Shown: one piece after another, positions 37,467 through 45,539 of the stretch
How positions within the stretch are numbered: position 1 is the first letter of the stretch
Layout: each line of letters opens with the position of its first letter
NCBI GenBank assembly: GCA_934098295.1
Contig: CAKONV010000009.1
Span: 1 to 64,000 of the forward strand
Direction of reading: 5' to 3'
From: an uncultured Bacilli bacterium
GTDB taxonomy: Bacteria > Bacillota_I > Bacilli_A > ML615J-28 > CAG-313
DNA length: 64,000 bases
Made by a program: the position numbers and the translations under genes
The notes under the pieces: generated by a model
What the model was told of the DNA's origin: nothing
Databases searched by the model: none
What the model saw: the letters and a program-made list of their open reading frames with translations, nothing else

Positions 37467-40400
37467 TTAATTAAAGAAAATATTTAAAATTAGTTCTGCA
37501 AGTTTAGAACCTTCAAAGTCTTTTTTATCTTCTTCACTTAAAGATTCTTTATATTTTTCTAAGTTAAAATTTTCTTTATCAGAAGATTCTTGGTACTTCT
37601 TACATACATCTTTGACTTTCGAAGAAGCATCTTGAATATCTTCTTTTGTTAGTTCTAAACTTTCATCTAATGAAAGTACATTGCTAATAAGTTGGTTAGC
37701 AAGTTCTACAGTTTCATCACTTTTTGATAATCCCGCAATGCTTTCAACCAAAGAATTAATTTCATTTGTATCACTCAAATCAATTGATGAAGCTCTATTT
37801 ACGGTTTTAGCAAGTTTGATAGCGCTATATACCATTTCTGCACAGTTGGCCATATTTTCTCTTGTTCTTAAATCAAAAGTTACTTTGTCACCTAGAGCAG
37901 TATTTAAAGCCGTACCTAGAATTTTAGAAGCTATTACTCCCTCACTAGCTTTTAACATTATTTTCTTTAACATTTCTTCATCTAATGTAGCTATGTCTGT
38001 CTTTCCTTCTAAATAATTCTGTGCATCATCAATTATTTCAAATAGGATTAATACTTCATTTTTGAAACCATTTGTTTCAATTGCTTTCTTCTCTTCTTCA
38101 CTAAAGGTTACTTGATAATCCGGAGAAACATTAGTTGTTAAAACATCTATTAAATTATAAATGGAATCCTTGAAAATGTTACTTTCCGCAAAAGTAGCTA
38201 TTATATCGGCTACTTTTTCTCTTTTTTCAGTTTCTTTAGTGTCCGTTATTATTGATACTAAATCAAAGTTTTCAAGTCCACCTGTAAGTTCTAAGATATT
38301 TTTAAAAATGATACCTATTCTTTTTCCTTCTTTTTCCCAATCAATTTCACCATCAAAATTAAGAACTATACCATTTTCTTGCAGAGTTTCGTTAATGTTT
38401 GCCATGTCTAAGATGGAAGTTAATATTTCTTTTTCATTTCCTTTAATTGTTGAAAGAGTAAATATTGTTTCAATAATACTAACTAATCTTTCCTGAGTAA
38501 CTGTATCATTTAAATCCATCTTTTGATTGTTTAAAACTCCAATTGTATTTAAATCTCTTAAAATACTAATTACTTTGCCTATATCATTTTGTAACAAGTT
38601 TTTAATGTTATCTTTTTCACAAATGTTTAAAATAACTTGGGTATCAAATGGAATGTTATCTTTATTTTTTTCTACTAAGAAGGATATTTCATTTGCTAAG
38701 CACGGGATTATTTCTTTTTCTACTAAGTTAGAAGAAAGTAAAGCATTCACAATATTAGTAGCATAAGTTTCTAATTCATTATTCTTAAGAATTCTTTGCC
38801 AATTATCTTTATCAAAATTTAATTCTTGATAAGCATTTATTATTTCTTTTAAGATATTTTTTACACTAGTAATCTCATCTTTCCAATTTGTATTTTTAAT
38901 GTTTTCATAGTTAAAATTAAAATTTTTTAATTTTTCATTATTTTCTACTTTAATAATTAAGTAATCCATTACCGCTGGTAAAACTTTTTCGTTAAAGACA
39001 TCAACACTAGCTAAATTAGTAAAAATACTATCAACAGTATTTATTAATTCTGGCTTTTTTAGGATAGCTTCAAAATTGTTCATGTCTACATCTAAATCTA
39101 AAATTAGTTTGTATGATGAGAAAACAAAGTTAAATAAGGAAGCACCATCATCTTTCCAGTTGACTTCCTTTAAAGATGATAGATCAAAATCGCTACTAAC
39201 ATTTTTCTTTAAATATTCATCAAGTTTTTCAACAGCATATGGCATGGCAACTTTATAAACAAGTTGCATATTAATTAACCTTGCTGTTAAATCTTCTAAA
39301 AATAAAACATTAGTTTTTGAATTATATATATAACTTAAGTCAGATGTATCTATATAAACATGATGATGATTTTTAAAAACATTAATTGCCGATGCAAAAC
39401 TATCTAACTCTTCTTCCCAATTGATGCCTTTAAGACTAGTTACAATGTCTTTTATTTCCACAGATGAATTCTTTTCCATAGAAAATGATATATATTCTAC
39501 TAGGGCTGGCATGGAAATTCTTAATAATCTGGACTTAGAAAAAACATTAGAGATGTTGTCAATATCACTATCCGTGTATTCCTCTAAATTAATTACAACA
39601 TTATTTCCGTTAGATAATTGATAAATTTTTATAATGGTAGGAACAGCTTGGCTAATATTATCATATTCTTTACAAATATTTATTTTTTCTTTATTATATT
39701 CAAATGACAATACTTCCCCTAAATATCTAGTTTCAACATGACCTTTATCTTTATAGAATATTTTTGATAAAGGATCTAAAACATAATTCACAATGATTGA
39801 ATCATCAGTTGCCTCAATAACTTGGTTGATTAAATCGGCCGTTTCCTTATTTTCTTTTTCCAAAGAAGTTCCTTTTTTTATATCTTCAAAAATTTGTTTT
39901 GAAAATGTTAAAGTTCCATATAATGGCAAATAAGTTATGGTAAACACAATCACAAATGTCGCAACAGAGGCAAGAGCACCAAACAATTTTGCTCTTCCTT
40001 TTTTTAGCCTAATACCTGCTATCCTTCTAATTATAAAGAAGATTATTGAAAGAATCATTTGAATTATTCCTAATAAAATCAAGCCAACAACATAGACAAT
40101 ACTTCTTACAATCATTGAAGAGGCACTAGAGACAAGAGATGCTAATTCTGAAGATGAACTATATTCAGGATTATTATTATAAATTGTTTTTTTAACAATT
40201 TCTTCAACAACATCCTTAATTATATATCCTCCATTTTTGGCTTCGATGCCATAATCTTCTAGTGATGAACCTGTTATAGAAACAATTCTATCCATAAATG
40301 ATTCTGAAAATTTTGTAGTCATCAAAACATTTGTTAAAGGTTTAAGCATAAACATAAATATTATAACGGAAACTAATACAATTAAAAGTCTATTACAAGC

Positions 40401-40502
40401 TTTAGGAAAACCTTTAATAAAACCAAAAAGCACTGTTAATATTAATGATACTATAACCGAAATATCTAGTATAATTATTGATGTTTCAAAATCAAATCCC
40501 AT
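37467..40502 (-). CDS. CvpA-anchored helical repeat protein, smaller paralogue of the giant
   Basis: This 1011-residue protein has the same layout as the giant gene that follows it. Four membrane helices (about 9-30, 36-58, 132-160, 170-195) carry basic inside loops (IKGFPKACNR; IRLKKGRAK). About 800 residues of predicted external helical sequence follow, with four tryptophan boxes: KGINWEEEL, KEVNWKDDG, KNTNWKDEI and GEIDWEKEG. The external loop between helices 2 and 3 is longer than in CvpA. No enzyme motif is visible. The start has SD AAGGAG. Own promoter and terminator make it a separate unit from the giant gene. Function unknown; the two proteins may act together. Confidence 0.85.
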   Translation of the reverse strand: MGFDFETSIIILDISVIVSLILTVLFGFIKGFPKACNRLLIVLVSVIIFMFMLKPLTNVLMTTKFSESFMDRIVSITGSSLEDYGIEAKNGGYIIKDVVEEIVKKTIYNNNPEYSSSSELASLVSSASSMIVRSIVYVVGLILLGIIQMILSIIFFIIRRIAGIRLKKGRAKLFGALASVATFVIVFTITYLPLYGTLTFSKQIFEDIKKGTSLEKENKETADLINQVIEATDDSIIVNYVLDPLSKIFYKDKGHVETRYLGEVLSFEYNKEKINICKEYDNISQAVPTIIKIYQLSNGNNVVINLEEYTDSDIDNISNVFSKSRLLRISMPALVEYISFSMEKNSSVEIKDIVTSLKGINWEEELDSFASAINVFKNHHHVYIDTSDLSYIYNSKTNVLFLEDLTARLINMQLVYKVAMPYAVEKLDEYLKKNVSSDFDLSSLKEVNWKDDGASLFNFVFSSYKLILDLDVDMNNFEAILKKPELINTVDSIFTNLASVDVFNEKVLPAVMDYLIIKVENNEKLKNFNFNYENIKNTNWKDEITSVKNILKEIINAYQELNFDKDNWQRILKNNELETYATNIVNALLSSNLVEKEIIPCLANEISFLVEKNKDNIPFDTQVILNICEKDNIKNLLQNDIGKVISILRDLNTIGVLNNQKMDLNDTVTQERLVSIIETIFTLSTIKGNEKEILTSILDMANINETLQENGIVLNFDGEIDWEKEGKRIGIIFKNILELTGGLENFDLVSIITDTKETEKREKVADIIATFAESNIFKDSIYNLIDVLTTNVSPDYQVTFSEEEKKAIETNGFKNEVLILFEIIDDAQNYLEGKTDIATLDEEMLKKIMLKASEGVIASKILGTALNTALGDKVTFDLRTRENMANCAEMVYSAIKLAKTVNRASSIDLSDTNEINSLVESIAGLSKSDETVELANQLISNVLSLDESLELTKEDIQDASSKVKDVCKKYQESSDKENFNLEKYKESLSEEDKKDFEGSKLAELILNIFFN

Positions 40503-40533
40503 TTTTATCTTTCTCCTTATTATTCTTATTCAT

Positions 40534-40563
40534 ATTATACCTTATTTGTTCTTTTTTTATCAA
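40534..40563 (-). promoter_or_regulatory. Promoter of the 1011-residue CvpA-like gene
   Basis: TTGATA (40558-40563), 18 bases and TATAAT (40534-40539), just after the murA-like stop codon. Confidence 0.65.
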
Positions 40564-40583
40564 GGTTTAAGCATTAAAGATTT

Positions 40584-41822
40584 TTATTCAACCATTATAT
40601 TAATTCCACAATTCTTAAGTTTTCCGATAACATCTTCATATCCTCTCATTATTATTTCAGCTTTTTCAATGATTGTTTCTCCACTAGCGAGACAGCCGGC
40701 AATAATTAAAGAAAAACCTGCTCTTAAGTCAGATGCTTCAACTAGATGCCCTGTTAATTTAGATGGAAAAATCAACAATTTGGTATCTTTTAAATAAAAA
40801 AGAGCATTCATTTTTTGAAGTTCCTTAACTTCACTGAAACGATTTTTATATACTAAATCTCTAACCAAGGAAACACTTGAAGAATTAAACAAAGTTGCAC
40901 AAGCTATTTGTTGTAAGTCCGTAGGAAACGAAGGATATATATCAGCTAGGATTTTTGTACCTTTTGTTTTTTCATTTTTAATTAAAATAATACTATTCTT
41001 TGATATTTTAATTAAAACATTGATATTTCTTAATGTCTCTATCACTTTATCTAAATGGAAAATGTTTATATTTCTAATAATAAGATGAGCATAGTCCATA
41101 CTAGAAGCTAAAAATAAATAACTTCCAGCCTCTATTCTATCTGGCATAACAGTATGTTTTGTACCAAACAACTTTCTTACACCTTGAACAATTATTTTAT
41201 CCTTATCTATATAAATATTTGCTTTCATTTTTTGTAACAACAAAATAAAATCTAAAACCTCTGGCTCTTTGGAAGGGTTTATAATGGTAGTTTTCCCTCT
41301 TGTCAATACACTAGCAAGAATAATATTTATCGTAGCTCCTACCGATGGATATGATAATTTTATAACTGCTGGTATTTTCTTTTTTATTTTTACCGTTAAT
41401 TTATTATTCTTTTCTTCTAGTTTCCCACCCATTTTTTGAAATGCTTCTAAATGAAAGTCAATAGGCCTTTTATCAAAGGCACATCCACCAGGATAAGAAG
41501 TTGAGAAACTTTTAGATACAGAAAATAATGATCCCATTAAATAATAAGATGCTCTTATTTTATTTAAATAATTATTTTCTAAAGTTGAATGAATTTTTTT
41601 TCTTTTTAAAACTAATTTACCCTTTTCTTCTTTTACACTTACCCCAGCTTCTTTTAATAATTCTATCATCATTTTTATATCAGAAATTTGAGGAACATTA
41701 TTTAATACTACCTTATCTTTAGTTAAGATTGCTGTTGCCATTTCTGCTAAACAAGCATTTTTGGATCCACTTATGTAAATTGTTCCTTCCATTTTCCTTG
41801 TATTTTTAATTTTAAATTTCAT
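40584..41822 (-). CDS. murA: UDP-N-acetylglucosamine 1-carboxyvinyltransferase (MurA)
   Basis: This 412-residue enzyme transfers enolpyruvate from PEP to UDP-GlcNAc, the first committed step of peptidoglycan synthesis. Active-site residues are present: Lys21-Asn22 in SGSKNA, the PEP- and fosfomycin-reactive Cys114 in PGGCAFDKRP, the catalytic Asp region in YPSFPTDLQ and the Arg in DLRAGFSL. The sequence is fairly divergent from textbook MurA and rich in Lys and Ile, so it may be one of two MurA copies, common in Firmicutes. SD GGGTGA precedes the ATG. It is divergent from aspA. Confidence 0.9.
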   Translation of the reverse strand: MKFKIKNTRKMEGTIYISGSKNACLAEMATAILTKDKVVLNNVPQISDIKMMIELLKEAGVSVKEEKGKLVLKRKKIHSTLENNYLNKIRASYYLMGSLFSVSKSFSTSYPGGCAFDKRPIDFHLEAFQKMGGKLEEKNNKLTVKIKKKIPAVIKLSYPSVGATINIILASVLTRGKTTIINPSKEPEVLDFILLLQKMKANIYIDKDKIIVQGVRKLFGTKHTVMPDRIEAGSYLFLASSMDYAHLIIRNINIFHLDKVIETLRNINVLIKISKNSIILIKNEKTKGTKILADIYPSFPTDLQQIACATLFNSSSVSLVRDLVYKNRFSEVKELQKMNALFYLKDTKLLIFPSKLTGHLVEASDLRAGFSLIIAGCLASGETIIEKAEIIMRGYEDVIGKLKNCGINIMVE

Positions 41823-41881
41823 TATAAATCACCCATTCATACACCATTTTATGCTCATTTTATTTTTTTTAGGTGTCTTTT

Positions 41882-41911
41882 TTGGGTTTTTATTAAAAAA
41901 TGTGCTATTAT
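41882..41911 (+). promoter_or_regulatory. Promoter of aspA
   Basis: An extended -10 TGCTATTAT (hexamer 41906-41911) with a weak TTGGGT (41882-41887) 18 bases upstream. Its leader is about 50 bases. Confidence 0.5.
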
Positions 41912-41968
41912 ATATTGAAGGAAATTTTGTTTTTTATAAACTATATATATATTAAAAAGGAGTATATA

Positions 41969-43390
41969 ATGAAGTATCGTATTGAAAAGGACTCAATCGG
42001 TGAAGTACAAATACCGGCGGAAGTCTATTATGGCATTAATACTTTTAGAGCTAAAAATAATTTTGATATTACAAAAAGAGGAATTTCAAGGCAACTAATC
42101 AAAGCACTTGCTATTGTAAAAAAAGCTGCAGCTAAAGCTAACGCTGATGCTGAAGCTATCTCTTTAGATGTTTCTAAAGCTATTATGGCTGTCTGTGATG
42201 AAATTTTAAATGGTAAATGGCATGGCCAATTTATTACGGATTTAATCCAAGGTGGAGCTGGTACTAGTATTAATATGAATGCCAATGAAGTTATTGCTAA
42301 CAGGGCTAACGAAATGCTTGGAGGAAAGAAAGGAACTTATGAATTTGTTCATCCTCTTGACCATGTTAATAGAAGCCAATCTACTAATGACGTTATTCCA
42401 ACTGCTGGAAAAATAGCTTTAATCAAACAAATTAAAAAGTTAATAGTTGAATTAAAAAAGCTTCAAGGTTCTCTTCAAACTAAAGCTAATGAATACCAAG
42501 ATGTTGTAAAAATGGGAAGAACTCATTTACAGGAAGCAGTTCCTATCACTGTTGGTCAAGAATTTAATGCTTATGCTGCTGTTCTTGGAAGAGATTTAAA
42601 AAGATTAGATTCTGTGATTTCATCTTTAAGCGAAGTTAATATGGGGGCTACCGCTATTGGAACAGGTCTTAATGCTAACCCAAAATACATCAAAAAAGTA
42701 GTAAGTTATTTGAATAAATTCTCTGGTGAAGAATTACATCAAGCCAAAGATTTGATTGATTCAACTCGTAACCTTGACTGTTTTGTATGGGCCTCTTCAG
42801 CTATTAAGACATTAGCTGTTAATTTATCTAAAATGGCTAATGATATAAGACTTCTTGCATCAAGTGGTTCAACTGGAATTAGAGAAATCAATTTACCTAT
42901 TGTTCAACAAGGATCATCAATTATACCAGGAAAATATAATCCTGTCGTACCTGAAGTTGTAAATCAAGTTGCTTTCTATGTAATGGGACTTGATGTAACT
43001 ATCACAAAGGCTGTTGAGGCAGGTCAATTAGAACTAAATGTTTTTGAACCTGTAATTTTAATGGCTCTATTTGAAGAATTAACAAATTTAAGACATGCAA
43101 TTAGAACCTTTAATGAACTTGCTATTACATCTTTGACAATTAATAAAGATGTTTGTGCTACTGAAGTTGCCAATAGTAATAGTATTGTTACGGCTTTATC
43201 ACCTCATATCGGTTATGATTTAGCTTGTGCTTTAATTGATGAGGCTAATAGGGAAAAACGTTCTGTTCGTGATCTTATCATTGAAAGAAAAATACTAAGT
43301 GCCGAAGAAGCAGAAATCGTTTTAAATCCTGAGGCGATGACTTTACCAGGAATTAATGGTGAAGAATTAATTAAGAAAGAAACAAAATAA
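41969..43390 (+). CDS. aspA: Aspartate ammonia-lyase
   Basis: This 473-residue cytoplasmic enzyme interconverts aspartate with fumarate and ammonia. It opens RIEKDSIGEVQIPAEVYYG, as aspartases do. Substrate-binding sections follow: HVNRSQSTNDVIPT, KMGRTHLQEAVPIT and the family signature GSSIIPGKYNPVVPE, where many relatives have GSSxMPxKxN. Length fits aspartase. I start at the ATG at 41969, which has AAGGAG; a longer frame from 41900 would begin inside the promoter -10 region. It is one of the few plus-strand genes and ends in a bidirectional terminator shared with the AEC carrier. Confidence 0.95.
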   Translation: MKYRIEKDSIGEVQIPAEVYYGINTFRAKNNFDITKRGISRQLIKALAIVKKAAAKANADAEAISLDVSKAIMAVCDEILNGKWHGQFITDLIQGGAGTSINMNANEVIANRANEMLGGKKGTYEFVHPLDHVNRSQSTNDVIPTAGKIALIKQIKKLIVELKKLQGSLQTKANEYQDVVKMGRTHLQEAVPITVGQEFNAYAAVLGRDLKRLDSVISSLSEVNMGATAIGTGLNANPKYIKKVVSYLNKFSGEELHQAKDLIDSTRNLDCFVWASSAIKTLAVNLSKMANDIRLLASSGSTGIREINLPIVQQGSSIIPGKYNPVVPEVVNQVAFYVMGLDVTITKAVEAGQLELNVFEPVILMALFEELTNLRHAIRTFNELAITSLTINKDVCATEVANSNSIVTALSPHIGYDLACALIDEANREKRSVRDLIIERKILSAEEAEIVLNPEAMTLPGINGEELIKKETK

Positions 43391-43394
43391 CTAA

Positions 43395-43428
43395 AAAAGA
43401 CTGTAAAAGAATATTTTTACAGTCTTTT
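43395..43428. terminator. Bidirectional terminator between aspA and the AEC carrier
   Basis: The perfect 14-bp stem AAAAGACTGTAAAA / TTTTACAGTCTTTT gives T runs on both strands and serves the two converging genes. Confidence 0.92.
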
Positions 43429-43431
43429 ATT

Positions 43432-44472
43432 TTATATTATATTGCCAATTAATTCTACTATAATAAACAATATTGGATATGTTATTACACACATAAAGGT
43501 TGTAAGGAAACATGTTGAAGAAGCCGTATAAGCTTCTCTATTATATTTTATAGCATAGGTATTAACAACCGCAGAAACAGGAGCAGCAAATCCTATTATT
43601 AATGCAGCAAATTGGAATTTATCCAAATTTATAAAAGGTAAAAGATTTAATAAAAAAACAATAACGATACAAATTAAAGGAATAACCACTGTTCTTAAAA
43701 TAGAAATTCCCCACGCCTCTTTGTTTTTGAAAACTCCCTTTATTTCTTGATTTCCAAGTGATGATCCTATCAAAATCATACATAAAGGAGTAACTAAGTG
43801 GGAGCCATAAGTTACAATTTTATAAAAATATGGTAATGTCTTATCCACTCTTAAAATACTATAGGCTTGATCAGAAATAGTTACTTTAAACATAAATCCT
43901 TGAGTTATCCAAATAAATAATCCCAAAAATGTTGCAATCATAACCGGACTTATAAAAACTTTTTTTAGAGATTCTCTAACATTATCTTTAGTTATTTTAA
44001 AACCTGAAAAAGTACAATAAGCATATATATATAGGAATAATCTAAACACTATTGATAACAAATTTATAGGAAGAACCGCTTCTTTTTCATCGTATACTTC
44101 TTCAATTATTGGCATTGAAAAAAGTGTAACTTGACCTATGGATGCAATAATAGCAAAAATTTTGCTGTCTTCTTTTCCTTTTTTATGGTAAATTAACTTA
44201 CATGATACTAGAAATATAACATATAACAAAGTACCAATAACTATAACCCATAAATTTGACAAAAATTCATCTTTGTTAAAATCACACATGAAAGCATTAA
44301 AGGCCATAGCAGGCACTGCTATATCTAATGCTAAAAATGAAATTATTTTTTGATTTTCATCAGTTATAATATTTTTTCTTTTTAAAAAGAACCCCAAGAG
44401 TAAGAAAAATAAAACACTTATAATTGTACCTATAAAGTTTACATTAGTAATAATATTTTTTACTACATCCAT
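43432..44472 (-). CDS. AEC (auxin efflux carrier) family transporter
   Basis: This 346-residue membrane protein has about ten helices in two halves, as in AEC carriers. Typical features are the early PAMAFNAF segment in helix 2 and the second-half LVTPLCMILIGSSLG and GFAAPVSAVVNTYAIKY. Bacterial members include malate permeases and other organic-acid carriers. Its convergence on aspA suggests a link with aspartate, fumarate or malate, which is inference. I start at the ATG at 44472; the frame's earlier GTG lies inside the SD AGAGGTG. Confidence 0.85.
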   Translation of the reverse strand: MDVVKNIITNVNFIGTIISVLFFLLLGFFLKRKNIITDENQKIISFLALDIAVPAMAFNAFMCDFNKDEFLSNLWVIVIGTLLYVIFLVSCKLIYHKKGKEDSKIFAIIASIGQVTLFSMPIIEEVYDEKEAVLPINLLSIVFRLFLYIYAYCTFSGFKITKDNVRESLKKVFISPVMIATFLGLFIWITQGFMFKVTISDQAYSILRVDKTLPYFYKIVTYGSHLVTPLCMILIGSSLGNQEIKGVFKNKEAWGISILRTVVIPLICIVIVFLLNLLPFINLDKFQFAALIIGFAAPVSAVVNTYAIKYNREAYTASSTCFLTTFMCVITYPILFIIVELIGNII

Positions 44473-44593
44473 ATTTTTCACCTCTATTCATATTATAATC
44501 CCCTTTAGTAAAATTTGATTATTTTTTACTTATGAAAACGATACAAAAAGATTTGTTCTATAAAATTCATTGATGGTATTAACCATTCTTTAG

Positions 44594-44941
44594 TGTGTTC
44601 AAAAAATAGAGTGCTTTTCATTTTATTTTAATTTAACCAATGATTATAACGCCTATAATAAAGAACAAGAAGTATTAATAAACGATTTTTTAAATAGTAA
44701 ACATGAAGAGTTTAGATTATTGGGCAGATTATTATATCATTGGAAAAATGAAATAAAAAACTCCTTCATAAGATACCATGGCAAACGTCTTTCCAATGGA
44801 CCTATAGAAGGAGCTAACTCTAGAATCAAAACTATTCTAAAGTCTGGTAATGGATACATTAATTTTAATAGATTAAGAAATAGAATTATGTATTCATTAA
44901 ACAAAGATGTCCCTATAAAAGAAAATCCAAAACGTAAGTAA
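44594..44941 (+). pseudogene. Remnant of an ISL3-type transposase (C-terminal part)
   Basis: An open frame of about 115 codons has no proper start; it runs from just after a TAG at 44591 to a TAA at 44939-44941. It encodes the C-terminal end of an ISL3-like transposase: HWKNEIKNSFIR, then KRLSNGPIEGANSRIKTIL and INFNRLRNRIMYSLNK. The N-terminal and most of the DDE domain are missing, and 44482-44593 shows no readable continuation. No complete inverted repeats are evident at either side. It is a decayed insertion between the AEC carrier and the subtilase locus. Confidence 0.8.
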
Positions 44942-45067
44942 CCTTACATTAACATTATATCATTTGTTGTGTGTTTATAAGTTAAAAACCAATTATTTCT
45001 ACCCACACGATTATTTATAGGTGGTTACACTTGAACAACTCAATAGTTCATTGGCCAAGATCAATTG

Positions 45068-45454
45068 TTATTTGAGTTCCATCACATTTTCTTTTGTAAT
45101 AACCCCGTTACTATACGCATCAAATAATTCATAAAATTTTCCATCACTATATACAAGTGGAGTATTTGAATCACCAAAGTCCATCCTAATTCCTAAATCG
45201 GGAAATATAATAAATGTCATAACTTGATATGCCCCTCTACCCATTTTAACTATAAAAGAATTGCTATATCGACCATAGTATTTTAATATATGAATTTCAT
45301 CTATTTTTAGATGCTTTTCCCCACCAGAATTAGCATATATCAAATAATCCTCTTTTAATTTTTGTTCATCAAACTTCATATCATCATTTTTTTTGCCACA
45401 TGACGAAATGGTAAGTAATAATAAACAAATTACTAAACTTATTGTTTTTTTCAT
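45068..45454 (-). CDS. Small lipoprotein, downstream of the subtilase
   Basis: This 128-residue lipoprotein (signal peptide, lipobox ISSC with Cys19) belongs to no family I recognise. It resembles the 141-residue lipoprotein upstream of the subtilase: IDEIHILKYYGRYS aligns with IDDIYIKYYYGDFD there, and the endings ELFDAYSNGVITKENV and TLPDACKDGLITKKIL match. The mature part looks like a small beta-rich domain. It lies 85 bases after the subtilase. A role as partner, chaperone or inhibitor of the protease is possible but unproven. Its SD is weak. Confidence 0.8.
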   Translation of the reverse strand: MKKTISLVICLLLLTISSCGKKNDDMKFDEQKLKEDYLIYANSGGEKHLKIDEIHILKYYGRYSNSFIVKMGRGAYQVMTFIIFPDLGIRMDFGDSNTPLVYSDGKFYELFDAYSNGVITKENVMELK

Positions 45455-45539
45455 GTTATAAATTTTCTTTCTTTTAAATTAAGTTAGTATACTTTTGACC
45501 ATAATAAATTCTATCTAGCCAGTTTTGTATAATTGCTAA

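Noticed and set aside
41900..41968. Longer aspA frame with a hydrophobic N-terminus
   Set aside because: It starts inside the promoter region; aspartases begin at the MKYRIEKDS position, which has AAGGAG.
44473..44481. Start of the AEC carrier at a GTG
   Set aside because: The GTG is part of the SD AGAGGTG of the ATG at 44472.
44942..45067. Terminal inverted repeat of the ISL3 remnant
   Set aside because: I found no matching left end near 44482-44593, so the element's borders cannot be set.
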